DNA of 16,342 nucleotides, taken from positions 1-16,342 of the forward strand of contig CAMLDH010000051.1 in the NCBI GenBank assembly GCA_946478765.1. The letters are read 5' to 3'. Shown here piece by piece: positions 9,641 through 16,114 of this stretch. The stretch's first letter is position 1. Each line of letters opens with the position of its first letter. The position numbers were made by a program, and so were the translations under genes. The notes under the pieces were generated by a model. The model was not told the DNA's origin. It saw only the letters and a list, made by a program, of their open reading frames with translations, and searched no databases. Origin of the DNA: an uncultured Oxalobacteraceae bacterium (GTDB lineage Bacteria > Pseudomonadota > Gammaproteobacteria > Burkholderiales > Burkholderiaceae).

Positions 9641-10145
9641 TACCCACTTCGGATCGAAACCCCTACCACTGTCCAGATTTCTACAACATGCCTAGACTGG
9701 TCACTATATCACCATGGCCAATGCACAGTGCCCCCCACGAAATCTTCTTGACTCGATAGGGTCGGGAGAGAAGCATCTTCTTTGGACTTGGGAAAGAGAA
9801 AAATTGCATGCAGCGTGTTGATGTTGTTTAGCGGAAAATCCGTCACGGGCATCCATTCTGGCTCCACGTACCAAGGGCGCCATGCACGACTGGCGGAACA
9901 GGACCGCACCACCGATAATGGATAGGTCGTCGTGCCGGGCGCGCAACGCCAGAAAGACGTCGCGGTGAGCGAACCCGTTCCGCCGGGCATTGACACCGGC
10001 ACGCCAGCGCATTACGACGATCCATTCTCCAGTGTGCGAACATCTTTCGCCAACGACATCACAATATGGGCCTGCGATGCCCGATCGGAACACCTCATGG
10101 AACCATCAAATCCTGCTGATCTCCCCCTGTGCGACTTGATCCTGA
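9641..10145. other. Decayed or non-coding stretch between the inverted-repeat element and the patatin remnant
   Basis: About 500 bp with no gene I can support. Frames are open on both strands but none has a credible start, ribosome site or recognisable family. Examples are a minus-strand frame 10002-9709 with protein-like composition near its end and no stop upstream until 10012, and a plus-strand frame crossing 9820-10140 broken by TAG at 9922. The mix of partly open, interrupted frames suggests eroded genes, consistent with its position between a MITE-like element and a truncated phospholipase. Confidence 0.4.
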
Positions 10146-10664
10146 AGGTCGGGCAAGCATTTGCGGCGTGTGCCGGCGAACCGTTATCTTCCTGTGGTGG
10201 TGGCCGTACGCATGAGCCTGAGCTTTCCGGTACTGCTGTCCGCAGTCCCATTGTTCGCCAAGGATTTCAGTGTCGGGGCAGGAAAGGTCAAGCGCGTATG
10301 GTTCTCGGACGGCGGCATCTCCAGCAATATGCCCTTGCATTTCTTTGATGCGCCTCTGCCCGGCCATCCGACCTTTGCGATCAACCTGAAAGACGCGCAT
10401 CCGGCGCATCCGATTCAACCCGACAAGCGCGCATGTGAGCAGGATGGGCGCGTCTACCTGCCGACCAACAACAGCGCGGGGCGCATGCGCTATTGGCCGG
10501 ATCCATCCGACAATACGATGTTTGGGCTGTTCGGATTTTTAAAAAGCATCATCGAAACGATGCAGAATTGGCGTGACGAGATTCAGTTCCCTTATCCGGG
10601 CTACCGTGATCGTATCGTGCAGATCAGTCATCTGCCGCACCAGTCCCCGGATTTGACGTCATGA
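10146..10664 (+). pseudogene. Patatin-like phospholipase, C-terminal half only
   Basis: This plus-strand frame of about 172 codons encodes the second half of a patatin-like acyl hydrolase. VRMSLSFPVLLSAVPLF (about codons 22-38) and the catalytic-aspartate motif WFSDGGISSNMPLHFFDAPL (about codons 52-71; DGG is the Asp of the Ser-Asp dyad) are clear, followed by the PTFAINL and YRDRIVQI segments. The N-terminal half with the oxyanion-hole glycines and nucleophile serine GxSxG is absent: a stop at 10143-10145 closes the frame and no other upstream plus-strand frame supplies it. The end after YRDRIVQI also departs from family expectation. No ribosome site fits its possible TTG start at 10161. It is therefore a non-functional remnant, the only plus-strand coding trace in the window. 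Confidence 0.75.
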
Positions 10665-10697
10665 CTTTTCGGGCCAAGCGGCAAGCTGATGGTCTAT

Positions 10698-11441
10698 TCA
10701 TTTTTTCGCCGCTTTCACCACTGGCGGTTTTTTTGCATTGCCCAACTTTTCCTTCTCGCCTTGATCCAGGCATAGCAAGGTATCGGCATAAGACATAAAT
10801 CGGTTGAGATAATCGGGCGAGATTTCGCGCATCAGTGCCAGTGAGCGCAGCACCAGCATATGCGAATTGATTGGGCCGGCATTCTTTGGCGCTTGCTCAA
10901 GTGCTTGCGTCACTTGCTTATCAACGCTCAGTTTTGACCAGGTATTTCTGAAATTCCGAATGGTTTTCAGCTCGGGACGCGACCCGGCATTTCCCGCCAA
11001 ACGCGCATCCCTATTTTCCGGAGAATGTTGCTCAAGTTGCCGCACCAGCGCACCCAAAGATGCGCGCTGCACGCTGGTCTCCAGTGCGCTGATGAATCGT
11101 CGCAATCCTTTGAAATCACCGGCGGCAAAGTACCGCTGCAGATCGTCGGCCGCATGCGGATATTGCGCTGCTGTTCGGGCGATGGCTTCCCTGGCATCGC
11201 ATTGCGCTTGTTCAAAACGTTCTTTAAACGACGCCAGCGCTTGCGCCAGCTTAGCGTCGAGCATGCGTCTGACGCTTCCCTGATGCGCTATTGCGCGTTT
11301 GGCCAGCACTTCCATATAGTGCAAGCGCACGGGGTCGAACTGGTCCGCGCCTGCCGTGCGCAGGGAAGCGATCAGCGCGTTGAGTTCAAGTGATGAATCC
11401 AGCGGCGCATCCGCCATGTCGCTGTGATCCGCTTCATTCAT
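10698..11441 (-). CDS. DUF2894 family protein, last gene of the MotA/MotB-like cassette
   Basis: Soluble protein of 247 residues with no membrane segment or signal peptide. Residues about 15-130 are predicted mostly helical. The C-terminal half carries the block I associate with DUF2894: RNTWSKLSVDKQVTQAL (165-181), AGPINSHMLVLRSLALMR (188-205), ISPDYLNRFMSY (207-218). The tail (230-247) is lysine-rich, KAAKK at the end. The frame stays open upstream to 11564, but the ATG at 11441 starts within the end of the OmpA-family gene in an 8-bp ATGAATGA overlap, a typical coupled start. Function is unknown; genetic linkage suggests a cytoplasmic partner of the membrane complex encoded upstream. No clear terminator follows. 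Confidence 0.85.
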   Translation of the reverse strand: MNEADHSDMADAPLDSSLELNALIASLRTAGADQFDPVRLHYMEVLAKRAIAHQGSVRRMLDAKLAQALASFKERFEQAQCDAREAIARTAAQYPHAADDLQRYFAAGDFKGLRRFISALETSVQRASLGALVRQLEQHSPENRDARLAGNAGSRPELKTIRNFRNTWSKLSVDKQVTQALEQAPKNAGPINSHMLVLRSLALMREISPDYLNRFMSYADTLLCLDQGEKEKLGNAKKPPVVKAAKK

Positions 11442-12090
11442 GAGACGGCATTTTGGCATTCGGGGTTTTCGGCACGGGCGCCATTTCCACGCGCCGGTTT
11501 TGCGCGCGCGCGGCGTCATCGGTGTTGGGCCTGACCGGCTGCTCAGCACCAAAGGCTGCCGCAAATACCATGGAAGACGGCATCCCTTCGTCGATCAAGG
11601 TGCGGGTGACCGTTAAAGCCCGCTGGGCCGACAATTCCCAATTGTCAGCGAAGCGCTGGTTGTTGCCCCGCATGGATTTGTCATCGGTAAACCCGCTCAC
11701 CATGAGCAGTTCATCACGCGCTGTCAGATAAGCCCGCAGCGGAGTGACCAGACTATTCAATAGTTGCCGGCCTTCAGGCTGCAACTGGTCCGAATTGAGC
11801 GCGAACAGCACTTGGCCGCTGATGCCAATGCGCCCGTTGTTGAGCGTGATGCGCCCCGTGGCCAGCGGAATCGCCAGGGCTTTTTCAAGGCTCATGCGGC
11901 GCTGCTCTTCGATCTGGCGCTTTTTTACTTCGTCTTGCAGGTGAGACGTCAACTCCATCTGGACACCCAGCACGCCGACCAGTATCAGCACAAAAGCGCC
12001 CAGCAAGCCTGACATCAGGTCGCCAAAAACGGCCCAGACCGGCGCGGTGTGCTCCATGCCGGCGTCGACGTCATCCACGCCGTTACTCAT
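11434..12090 (-). CDS. MotB/ZorB-like OmpA-domain protein (membrane anchor with peptidoglycan-binding domain)
   Basis: A 218-residue protein with a short cytoplasmic N-terminus, one membrane helix (17-43) and a periplasmic OmpA-like domain (about 85-203). The helix holds Asp24 in VFGDLMSGLLGAF, placed like the ion-binding aspartate of MotB and ZorB. A short charged coil (50-70) links to the OmpA domain, whose conserved elements are visible: GFTD at 133-136, NWELSAQRA at 150-158 and NRRVEM at 198-203, including the Asp and Arg that bind diaminopimelate in this family. It should anchor to peptidoglycan and form the proton or sodium path with the four-TM partner encoded just upstream, whose stop it overlaps by one base (TAATG). 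A flagellar MotB is unlikely: there is no flagellar context and the partner's tail is very long. Confidence 0.88.
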   Translation of the reverse strand: MSNGVDDVDAGMEHTAPVWAVFGDLMSGLLGAFVLILVGVLGVQMELTSHLQDEVKKRQIEEQRRMSLEKALAIPLATGRITLNNGRIGISGQVLFALNSDQLQPEGRQLLNSLVTPLRAYLTARDELLMVSGFTDDKSMRGNNQRFADNWELSAQRALTVTRTLIDEGMPSSMVFAAAFGAEQPVRPNTDDAARAQNRRVEMAPVPKTPNAKMPSHE

Positions 12091-14294
12091 TACTTGACCT
12101 CTTCGGCAAACATGGCTTGCTTGGCCGGGAGTTGGCGCAGCTCTTCGAAGATTTCTTTTTGCGACATCATGGAGAGGTCAATGATTTCACGTGCCTGGGC
12201 CACGTAATAGGCGAGTTGTTCGTCGCTTCTCGACATGGATTTATCCATCGCGCCTTCAATGCGCTGCAGGTTGGCGATCAGCTTTTCATTGGCTTCGTTG
12301 AACGAGTGCACGGCAAAACCGAAGGCTTCGGAGAGGCTCGATACGTCGACGGCGCTGCTGGTGACGTGTGCGGCAATGTCGGAGAGTTTGGCGGCTTCGG
12401 TGGCAACGTTGTCTGAAAACGCGCTGCCGGCAGCGTTGAGCGCCACCGCGGAGGACGCCACCAGGGAATCGATCACGGCGCGCTGTTCAAGTGACGCATG
12501 ATTGATCGCATTGAGCAGTGCATTGAGTGTTTCCATGATGCGACTGCGTTCAACAAGCAGTTCGTTGTCGCGCGCAACACTGCTGGAGATTTCCTGGCGT
12601 AATTGCCCTATCACTTCTGCCGCAGCGCGTGGCGCTTCCGAGGCCGTTTGGATGAGCCGCGTGATCGGTTCTTCCAGCGCGGTGCCCAGCGTTGTCAAAT
12701 GACTTGTCAGCGCAGTTTGCAACGCATTGTGCAATTGCGCCAGTCGTTCAACCGCTGCCATGCCACGCAAGGCTTCTTCCTCTTTGAGCGCGCCGAGCTC
12801 GGACCGCAACAGGCTGGCCAGTTGATCCATGCGTTCGCGATGCTGTTCGATCCAGTGCGCTTCAGAGGCGATGCGGGAGCGCATCAATTCTTCAGCGCAC
12901 GTGATCAAGCGCGTTGTTTCGACCAGCGTATTGCTGGCGCTGGTCTGCGCACGCTCGGTGATGTCTTGCACGGTCCGGGTCAGTGTGTCGCAGATTTCCC
13001 GCTGCTGCGAAAGCGTTTGCGCGCCCGTTTGTTGTAATTCGTGCGTAAGCGCTGCCGCCATTGTTTCCAACGACTGCGTCCACGCCTGCTGCCGCTGGCT
13101 GTCACGCGCTGCCTGATCGGCCTGCAGGCTGGCGTAGGTCTCGCCAACCGTGGCCACAAGGGCGCCGGAACGCTGCTCGAATGTTTGATTGAATGCCTCC
13201 AGTGCGCGGCCCACACCGGTGACGATGCTGGCGTGTGCCTGTTCGTGGCTGCTGAGTGCCGCCGTCCAGGTATCGGCCACGGTGGTGGCGGTAACGCTGA
13301 ACCGCGCAGAAAGCCCGTCGAGTTGCGTCTGCACTGTATCGGCCATGCGTTCGTGCATCAACGTCGCTTCCCGTGCGATCCCGCTCATCGCGGCCTCGAC
13401 CACGGGTTTGATGCTTTCGCCGGCAGCATGCGCGCTTTGACTCAAGCTCTCGCGCAGGGATTTATCTACTGAAGATGCCAGATCGATATATACAGCTTTG
13501 ACATTGCTGTGAAAGCCCTCCTGATTGCTGAGCAGGCGCTGGCTTAATTGCTGCCCCAGCTGTTGGCTCATGCCCTCCATCTGCGCCATCATCGCCTGCA
13601 ATTTATCGACCAGCAGAGGCAAGGCCTGAGACTGCAACTGCAACGCCTTGAAGGTTTCCTGACGCTGATGTGTGAGTGAAAAGCGGCGCAATACCGTCGC
13701 AATTTTGGTGTCCAGCAGTTGCGCCGCCAGCATTCTGTCGCGTCGGCAGAGTGCCGACATCAAGCCCAGCATCGCAGATGCGGCAACCCCGGCCACTGAA
13801 GTGCCAAACGCCAGCCCCAACCCCTTGACCGGCACCGCAAGTGCAGAGCGGATCGCCTGGAGATCGGTCGTTTTTTCCAATGCAAAGACGGCGCCATTGA
13901 GGGTGACGACCATCCCCAAAAACGTACCCAGCATCCCCAACATCACCAGCAGCCCAACCAGATACGGCGTGAGGGCGGGGCCGGGCAAGCCGACACGCTC
14001 GCCCTCGATGCGCATACGCACGGGATTTTGCAGTGAAGCATGCACGTTGCCTAGCCAGTCACCGAGGTCCGCGAGGTTGTCAGGAATCGCCGCCAGCGCC
14101 GTGGTCAATGTCTCGCTGGCCTGACGAAACTGACGTAGTTCGAACGCGCCAAACACATAAACCGCGCCGATGATGGTCGTCATCGCCAGCGCCAGAAGAC
14201 TGGAGTCGATAAATCCGATGCCGACCCAAACGACCCCAAGTGCGCCCAAGAAGAAGGCGGCTGTAAATAAATGCTTATTTAATTTTTTAATCAT
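12090..14294 (-). CDS. DUF802 protein: MotA/ExbB/ZorA-like four-TM protein with a long coiled-coil tail
   Basis: A 734-residue membrane protein. TM1 (about 9-28) and TM2 (31-51) are followed by a cytoplasmic loop, then TM3 (108-137; GLLVMLGMLGTFLGMVV) and TM4 (157-183; GTSVAGVAASAMLGL). TM3 and TM4 resemble the pore helices of MotA/TolQ/ExbB, with Thr165/Ser166 near the equivalent polar pore positions. Residues 200-734 are almost continuous heptad-rich helix, Ala/Gln/Glu/Leu-rich, with DUF802-type segments around 373-450 and 540-580 (EEPITRLIQTASEAPRAAAE). By family analogy it should oligomerise around the OmpA-family partner and project a long cytoplasmic rod. It overlaps the DUF3348 gene by 4 bp (ATGA) and the OmpA gene by 1 bp. 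The tail resembles chemoreceptor or ZorA tails, but no receptor signalling hairpin is recognised. Substrate ion and output are unknown. Confidence 0.88.
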   Translation of the reverse strand: MIKKLNKHLFTAAFFLGALGVVWVGIGFIDSSLLALAMTTIIGAVYVFGAFELRQFRQASETLTTALAAIPDNLADLGDWLGNVHASLQNPVRMRIEGERVGLPGPALTPYLVGLLVMLGMLGTFLGMVVTLNGAVFALEKTTDLQAIRSALAVPVKGLGLAFGTSVAGVAASAMLGLMSALCRRDRMLAAQLLDTKIATVLRRFSLTHQRQETFKALQLQSQALPLLVDKLQAMMAQMEGMSQQLGQQLSQRLLSNQEGFHSNVKAVYIDLASSVDKSLRESLSQSAHAAGESIKPVVEAAMSGIAREATLMHERMADTVQTQLDGLSARFSVTATTVADTWTAALSSHEQAHASIVTGVGRALEAFNQTFEQRSGALVATVGETYASLQADQAARDSQRQQAWTQSLETMAAALTHELQQTGAQTLSQQREICDTLTRTVQDITERAQTSASNTLVETTRLITCAEELMRSRIASEAHWIEQHRERMDQLASLLRSELGALKEEEALRGMAAVERLAQLHNALQTALTSHLTTLGTALEEPITRLIQTASEAPRAAAEVIGQLRQEISSSVARDNELLVERSRIMETLNALLNAINHASLEQRAVIDSLVASSAVALNAAGSAFSDNVATEAAKLSDIAAHVTSSAVDVSSLSEAFGFAVHSFNEANEKLIANLQRIEGAMDKSMSRSDEQLAYYVAQAREIIDLSMMSQKEIFEELRQLPAKQAMFAEEVK

Positions 14295-15067
14295 TGCGTA
14301 TCTTGTTTGAATGCTTCAATGAGCCCCACCGTCGGTTGCAAGCGCAGCTCCAGTTCAGCCAGCAGCAGCGTTTGCATGTCATTGCAAAAGCGCGCCAGCC
14401 AGGCTCCCGCTTGCGTCCAACCGGCAGGGTTGTCTGCCTGCCGAGTATCAACAAGCATCTGCTGATGTGCTTTGAACAATTGCTCAAAACGTTTTTTAAG
14501 AAGCACCGGCACCTTCGAGAGCAATTTACTCTCGCGATCGCGCAGTATCCTCTCGAGCGCCGCGTCCAGGTCGGCAAGTTTCTTGAGCCTTGGCGACGCC
14601 TTCGCAAGCGCTTCCCGGACATTGATCCGCAGGGGCTGAATGCCCAATTCCATGTCGCGTTGATGCGCATCATAGAACCGACGATACGGCGCGTAAGCCG
14701 CCGCAAGGTCCATCGGTAGCTCGAGTGTTGGTGTGGGCAAGCTTATGTGTGTCTTGCCCGAGTTGGGCGAGCAACTCTTCATGATCGAATTCATCAAGCC
14801 AGCCTGTATCCGGTCGAATTCGATACCGACGGCAACAGGCACGGCGCATTGCAAGTCGAGCTGTATTTTGGGCTGCATTTTTGGCAAGCTTGCAATGCTG
14901 TCGTTGTGCACGGCAGACAGGGTGATTGCGTCGGTAAAGTGAATCCACAGACCCAGTTTTTCTGCAAACGCATTCCCGGGCTCGACAGCCTCCACAATGG
15001 CCATGTCAGCGAGACAACGAATGAGTTTTGAACTGTGGAAATTTGTGCGCGGCAACACTCGCGTCAT
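14291..15067 (-). CDS. DUF3348 family protein, first gene of the MotA/MotB-like cassette
   Basis: A 258-residue soluble, largely helical protein. The N-terminus MTRVLPRTNFHSSKLIRCL and the block AEKLGLWIHFTDAITLSAVH (about 35-54) fit DUF3348 proteins. The C-terminal half is rich in charged helices (about 150-215). I chose the ATG at 15067 because the family normally starts near RVLPRTxF; a TTG four codons upstream (15079) is possible, and neither has a clear Shine-Dalgarno. It overlaps the next gene by 4 bp. Lack of membrane segments suggests a cytoplasmic protein acting with the rod-like tail of its neighbour. No biochemical function is known to me. The 120 bp upstream holds a small hairpin and probably the promoter of this operon, but I could not pick convincing -35/-10 boxes. 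Confidence 0.85.
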   Translation of the reverse strand: MTRVLPRTNFHSSKLIRCLADMAIVEAVEPGNAFAEKLGLWIHFTDAITLSAVHNDSIASLPKMQPKIQLDLQCAVPVAVGIEFDRIQAGLMNSIMKSCSPNSGKTHISLPTPTLELPMDLAAAYAPYRRFYDAHQRDMELGIQPLRINVREALAKASPRLKKLADLDAALERILRDRESKLLSKVPVLLKKRFEQLFKAHQQMLVDTRQADNPAGWTQAGAWLARFCNDMQTLLLAELELRLQPTVGLIEAFKQDTQ

Positions 15068-15104
15068 AGGCAGGTGCAATCAAAATCGAAAAAGGCAGGA
15101 CGAC

Positions 15105-15122
15105 TAGCGGTTCACGCCGCTA
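15105..15122. repeat. Small perfect inverted repeat upstream of the DUF3348 gene
   Basis: TAGCGG and CCGCTA flank a 6-nt loop, giving a perfect 6-bp stem 38 bp before the DUF3348 start. On the minus strand a run of five T follows about 11 nt after the stem, too far for a normal intrinsic terminator. It could be an operator, a weak terminator for the upstream small genes, or chance. Confidence 0.3.
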
Positions 15123-15187
15123 TCCGCATGAACACTCGTTTTGGACATGCTCTAGCGAATCTGAGCCACTTTCGGCGACCATTTATT

Positions 15188-15319
15188 TCATGGCATACAT
15201 CCAGCCGCGATTATATCGCGGAGGAGTAGGAAACCCAAACGAGTGGGAAGTGCAAGCTCCGCCAGCAGTGACTTGGCGATCTGCTCTTGCGCATCCAACG
15301 ATGCCTCCTGTCGCATCAT
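15188..15319 (-). CDS. Very small unrecognised ORF (43 residues)
   Basis: Minus-strand frame of 43 codons plus stop, starting at tandem ATG codons (15319 and 15316) with AGGTGAG just upstream; the second ATG is better spaced. The peptide has a charged helical first part (MMRQEASLDAQEQIAKSLL) and a hydrophobic second part (LALPTRLGFLLLRDIIAAG), so it could be a small amphipathic or membrane-associated peptide. It is in the same frame as the preceding small ORF and separated from it by adjacent TAG-TGA stops and 8 codons. I recognise no family. Evidence is the ribosome site and plausible composition only. Confidence 0.35.
   Translation of the reverse strand: MMRQEASLDAQEQIAKSLLAELALPTRLGFLLLRDIIAAGCMP
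15205..15221. repeat. 17-bp palindrome
   Basis: CCGCGAT-TAT-ATCGCGG is a perfect 7-bp inverted repeat with a 3-nt centre. It falls near the 3' end of the 43-codon ORF. No T-run follows on either strand, so it is not an obvious intrinsic terminator; the symmetry resembles a dimeric regulator site, about 140 bp upstream of the DUF3348 start. The role is unproven. Confidence 0.4.
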
Positions 15320-15343
15320 ACTCACCTGCAAGTCCAGCGCTCA

Positions 15344-15481
15344 CTAGACTACGCTCTGAATTCGACCCTTTTTCTCGGCATAGGCCTCTGCCTTTGAGTC
15401 GTTTACTTCATGACGCACTGCAAACGCTCGTGCAATTTCGAGCGCTTCTTGGAAGGTCTTTACCTGTGTATATTCGTCCAT
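15344..15481 (-). CDS. Very small unrecognised ORF (45 residues)
   Basis: Frame of 45 codons plus TAG, from an ATG at 15481 (a GTG sits directly upstream), 49 bp after the stop of the 170-residue gene. A weak purine-rich ribosome site (GAGAAGCAG) lies about 9 nt upstream. The peptide is strongly charged and predicted helical: TFQEALEIARAFAVRHEV in the middle, KAEAYAEKKGRIQSVV at the end. It resembles no family I know; codon usage and composition look protein-like, and the orientation agrees with its neighbours. It could be a genuine small protein of the same operon or the tail of a decayed gene. Confidence 0.45.
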   Translation of the reverse strand: MDEYTQVKTFQEALEIARAFAVRHEVNDSKAEAYAEKKGRIQSVV

Positions 15482-15530
15482 CACATTTTCTGCTTCTCGG
15501 TAAGTTCTGCCTCGCTCTCAACCGCGTTTC

Positions 15531-16043
15531 CTATGCAGCGTTTCGATACTGCTCGTTGATTACGCTCAGACGAATGTTTTGAAGACCTCCGATTTGTTTC
15601 TTGAACCTGTGCAGCTTGCAGTTGAAATCGATCCAACCCGTAAGCATTCCTTCGGCGTAAGGCGAACTCACTCGAAGGGTGCGAGCGATCACATCCGCAT
15701 GACCACCGGGAATCGCCCCTGATAGCTGCAAGGTGGCGATCTGCCCAGGCGAGATGCGCAGCGAGTTCAAAACCTGCGTCCTGATGCTGGTACCGGCGAA
15801 CCAAAAATCGAACTCCGCGCGATCCAATTCGACCTCGAATGGTGAGAGGTTGATGATGTTGAGCCAAAGTGAATAGCTCGTTACCTCGCCGAGGTTGATC
15901 GCAGCAGATTCGCCCCGAGGTTGCAGATCGACGTATTGAAGCTTGGCGAGGCGGTTTTGCGGAAAAAAATGCTTGAGCAACAAGCCGGGTAGCCACCGTA
16001 CTGCCGTCCAAAGGCTTTGGATTGGAATGCCGTGAATATCCAT
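15531..16043 (-). CDS. Unrecognised protein, probably beta-rich (170 residues)
   Basis: From the ATG at 16043 the product has 170 residues. An amphipathic or hydrophobic stretch near the N-terminus (LWTAVRWLPGLLLKHFF, about 11-27) is followed by alternating hydrophobic strands such as SYSLWLNIINLSPFEVEL and FDFWFAGTSI. This alternation and the phrase NIINLSPFEVELD recall the single-domain beta-sandwich of LEA14/WHy-like proteins, but the match is too weak to name. An alternative GTG at 16118 overlaps the previous stop by 4 bp (GTGA) and would give 195 residues; neither start has a strong Shine-Dalgarno. It follows the partial gene at the window edge on the same strand. No function can be assigned. 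Confidence 0.65.
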   Translation of the reverse strand: MDIHGIPIQSLWTAVRWLPGLLLKHFFPQNRLAKLQYVDLQPRGESAAINLGEVTSYSLWLNIINLSPFEVELDRAEFDFWFAGTSIRTQVLNSLRISPGQIATLQLSGAIPGGHADVIARTLRVSSPYAEGMLTGWIDFNCKLHRFKKQIGGLQNIRLSVINEQYRNAA

Positions 16044-16114
16044 AGGTATTTGTTCTTTTTCCGATCTTAATTTGCAGGATAATCCTCGCAAGTTGCTACA
16101 TTGACGAATCGTCT

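Noticed and set aside
10704..10734. Intrinsic terminator for the plus-strand patatin remnant (CCGC ... GCGG then T7)
   Set aside because: The stem is only about 4 bp with a long loop and it lies within the Lys-rich coding end of the DUF2894 gene, which explains the T-run.
12090..14294. Methyl-accepting chemotaxis protein
   Set aside because: The long helical tail resembles an MCP, but the four TM helices fit MotA/ExbB, there is no periplasmic sensor domain, and the conserved MCP signalling hairpin is not visible.
10698..15067. Complete Zorya defence system
   Set aside because: Only the motor-like pair resembles ZorA/ZorB; no ZorC, ZorD helicase or ZorE nuclease is present in the window, so the cassette is described as Zorya-like in its core only.
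15481..16011. 176-codon minus-strand frame
   Set aside because: Overlaps the 170-residue gene almost completely in another frame; it is Arg/Ser/His-rich and lacks protein-like character.
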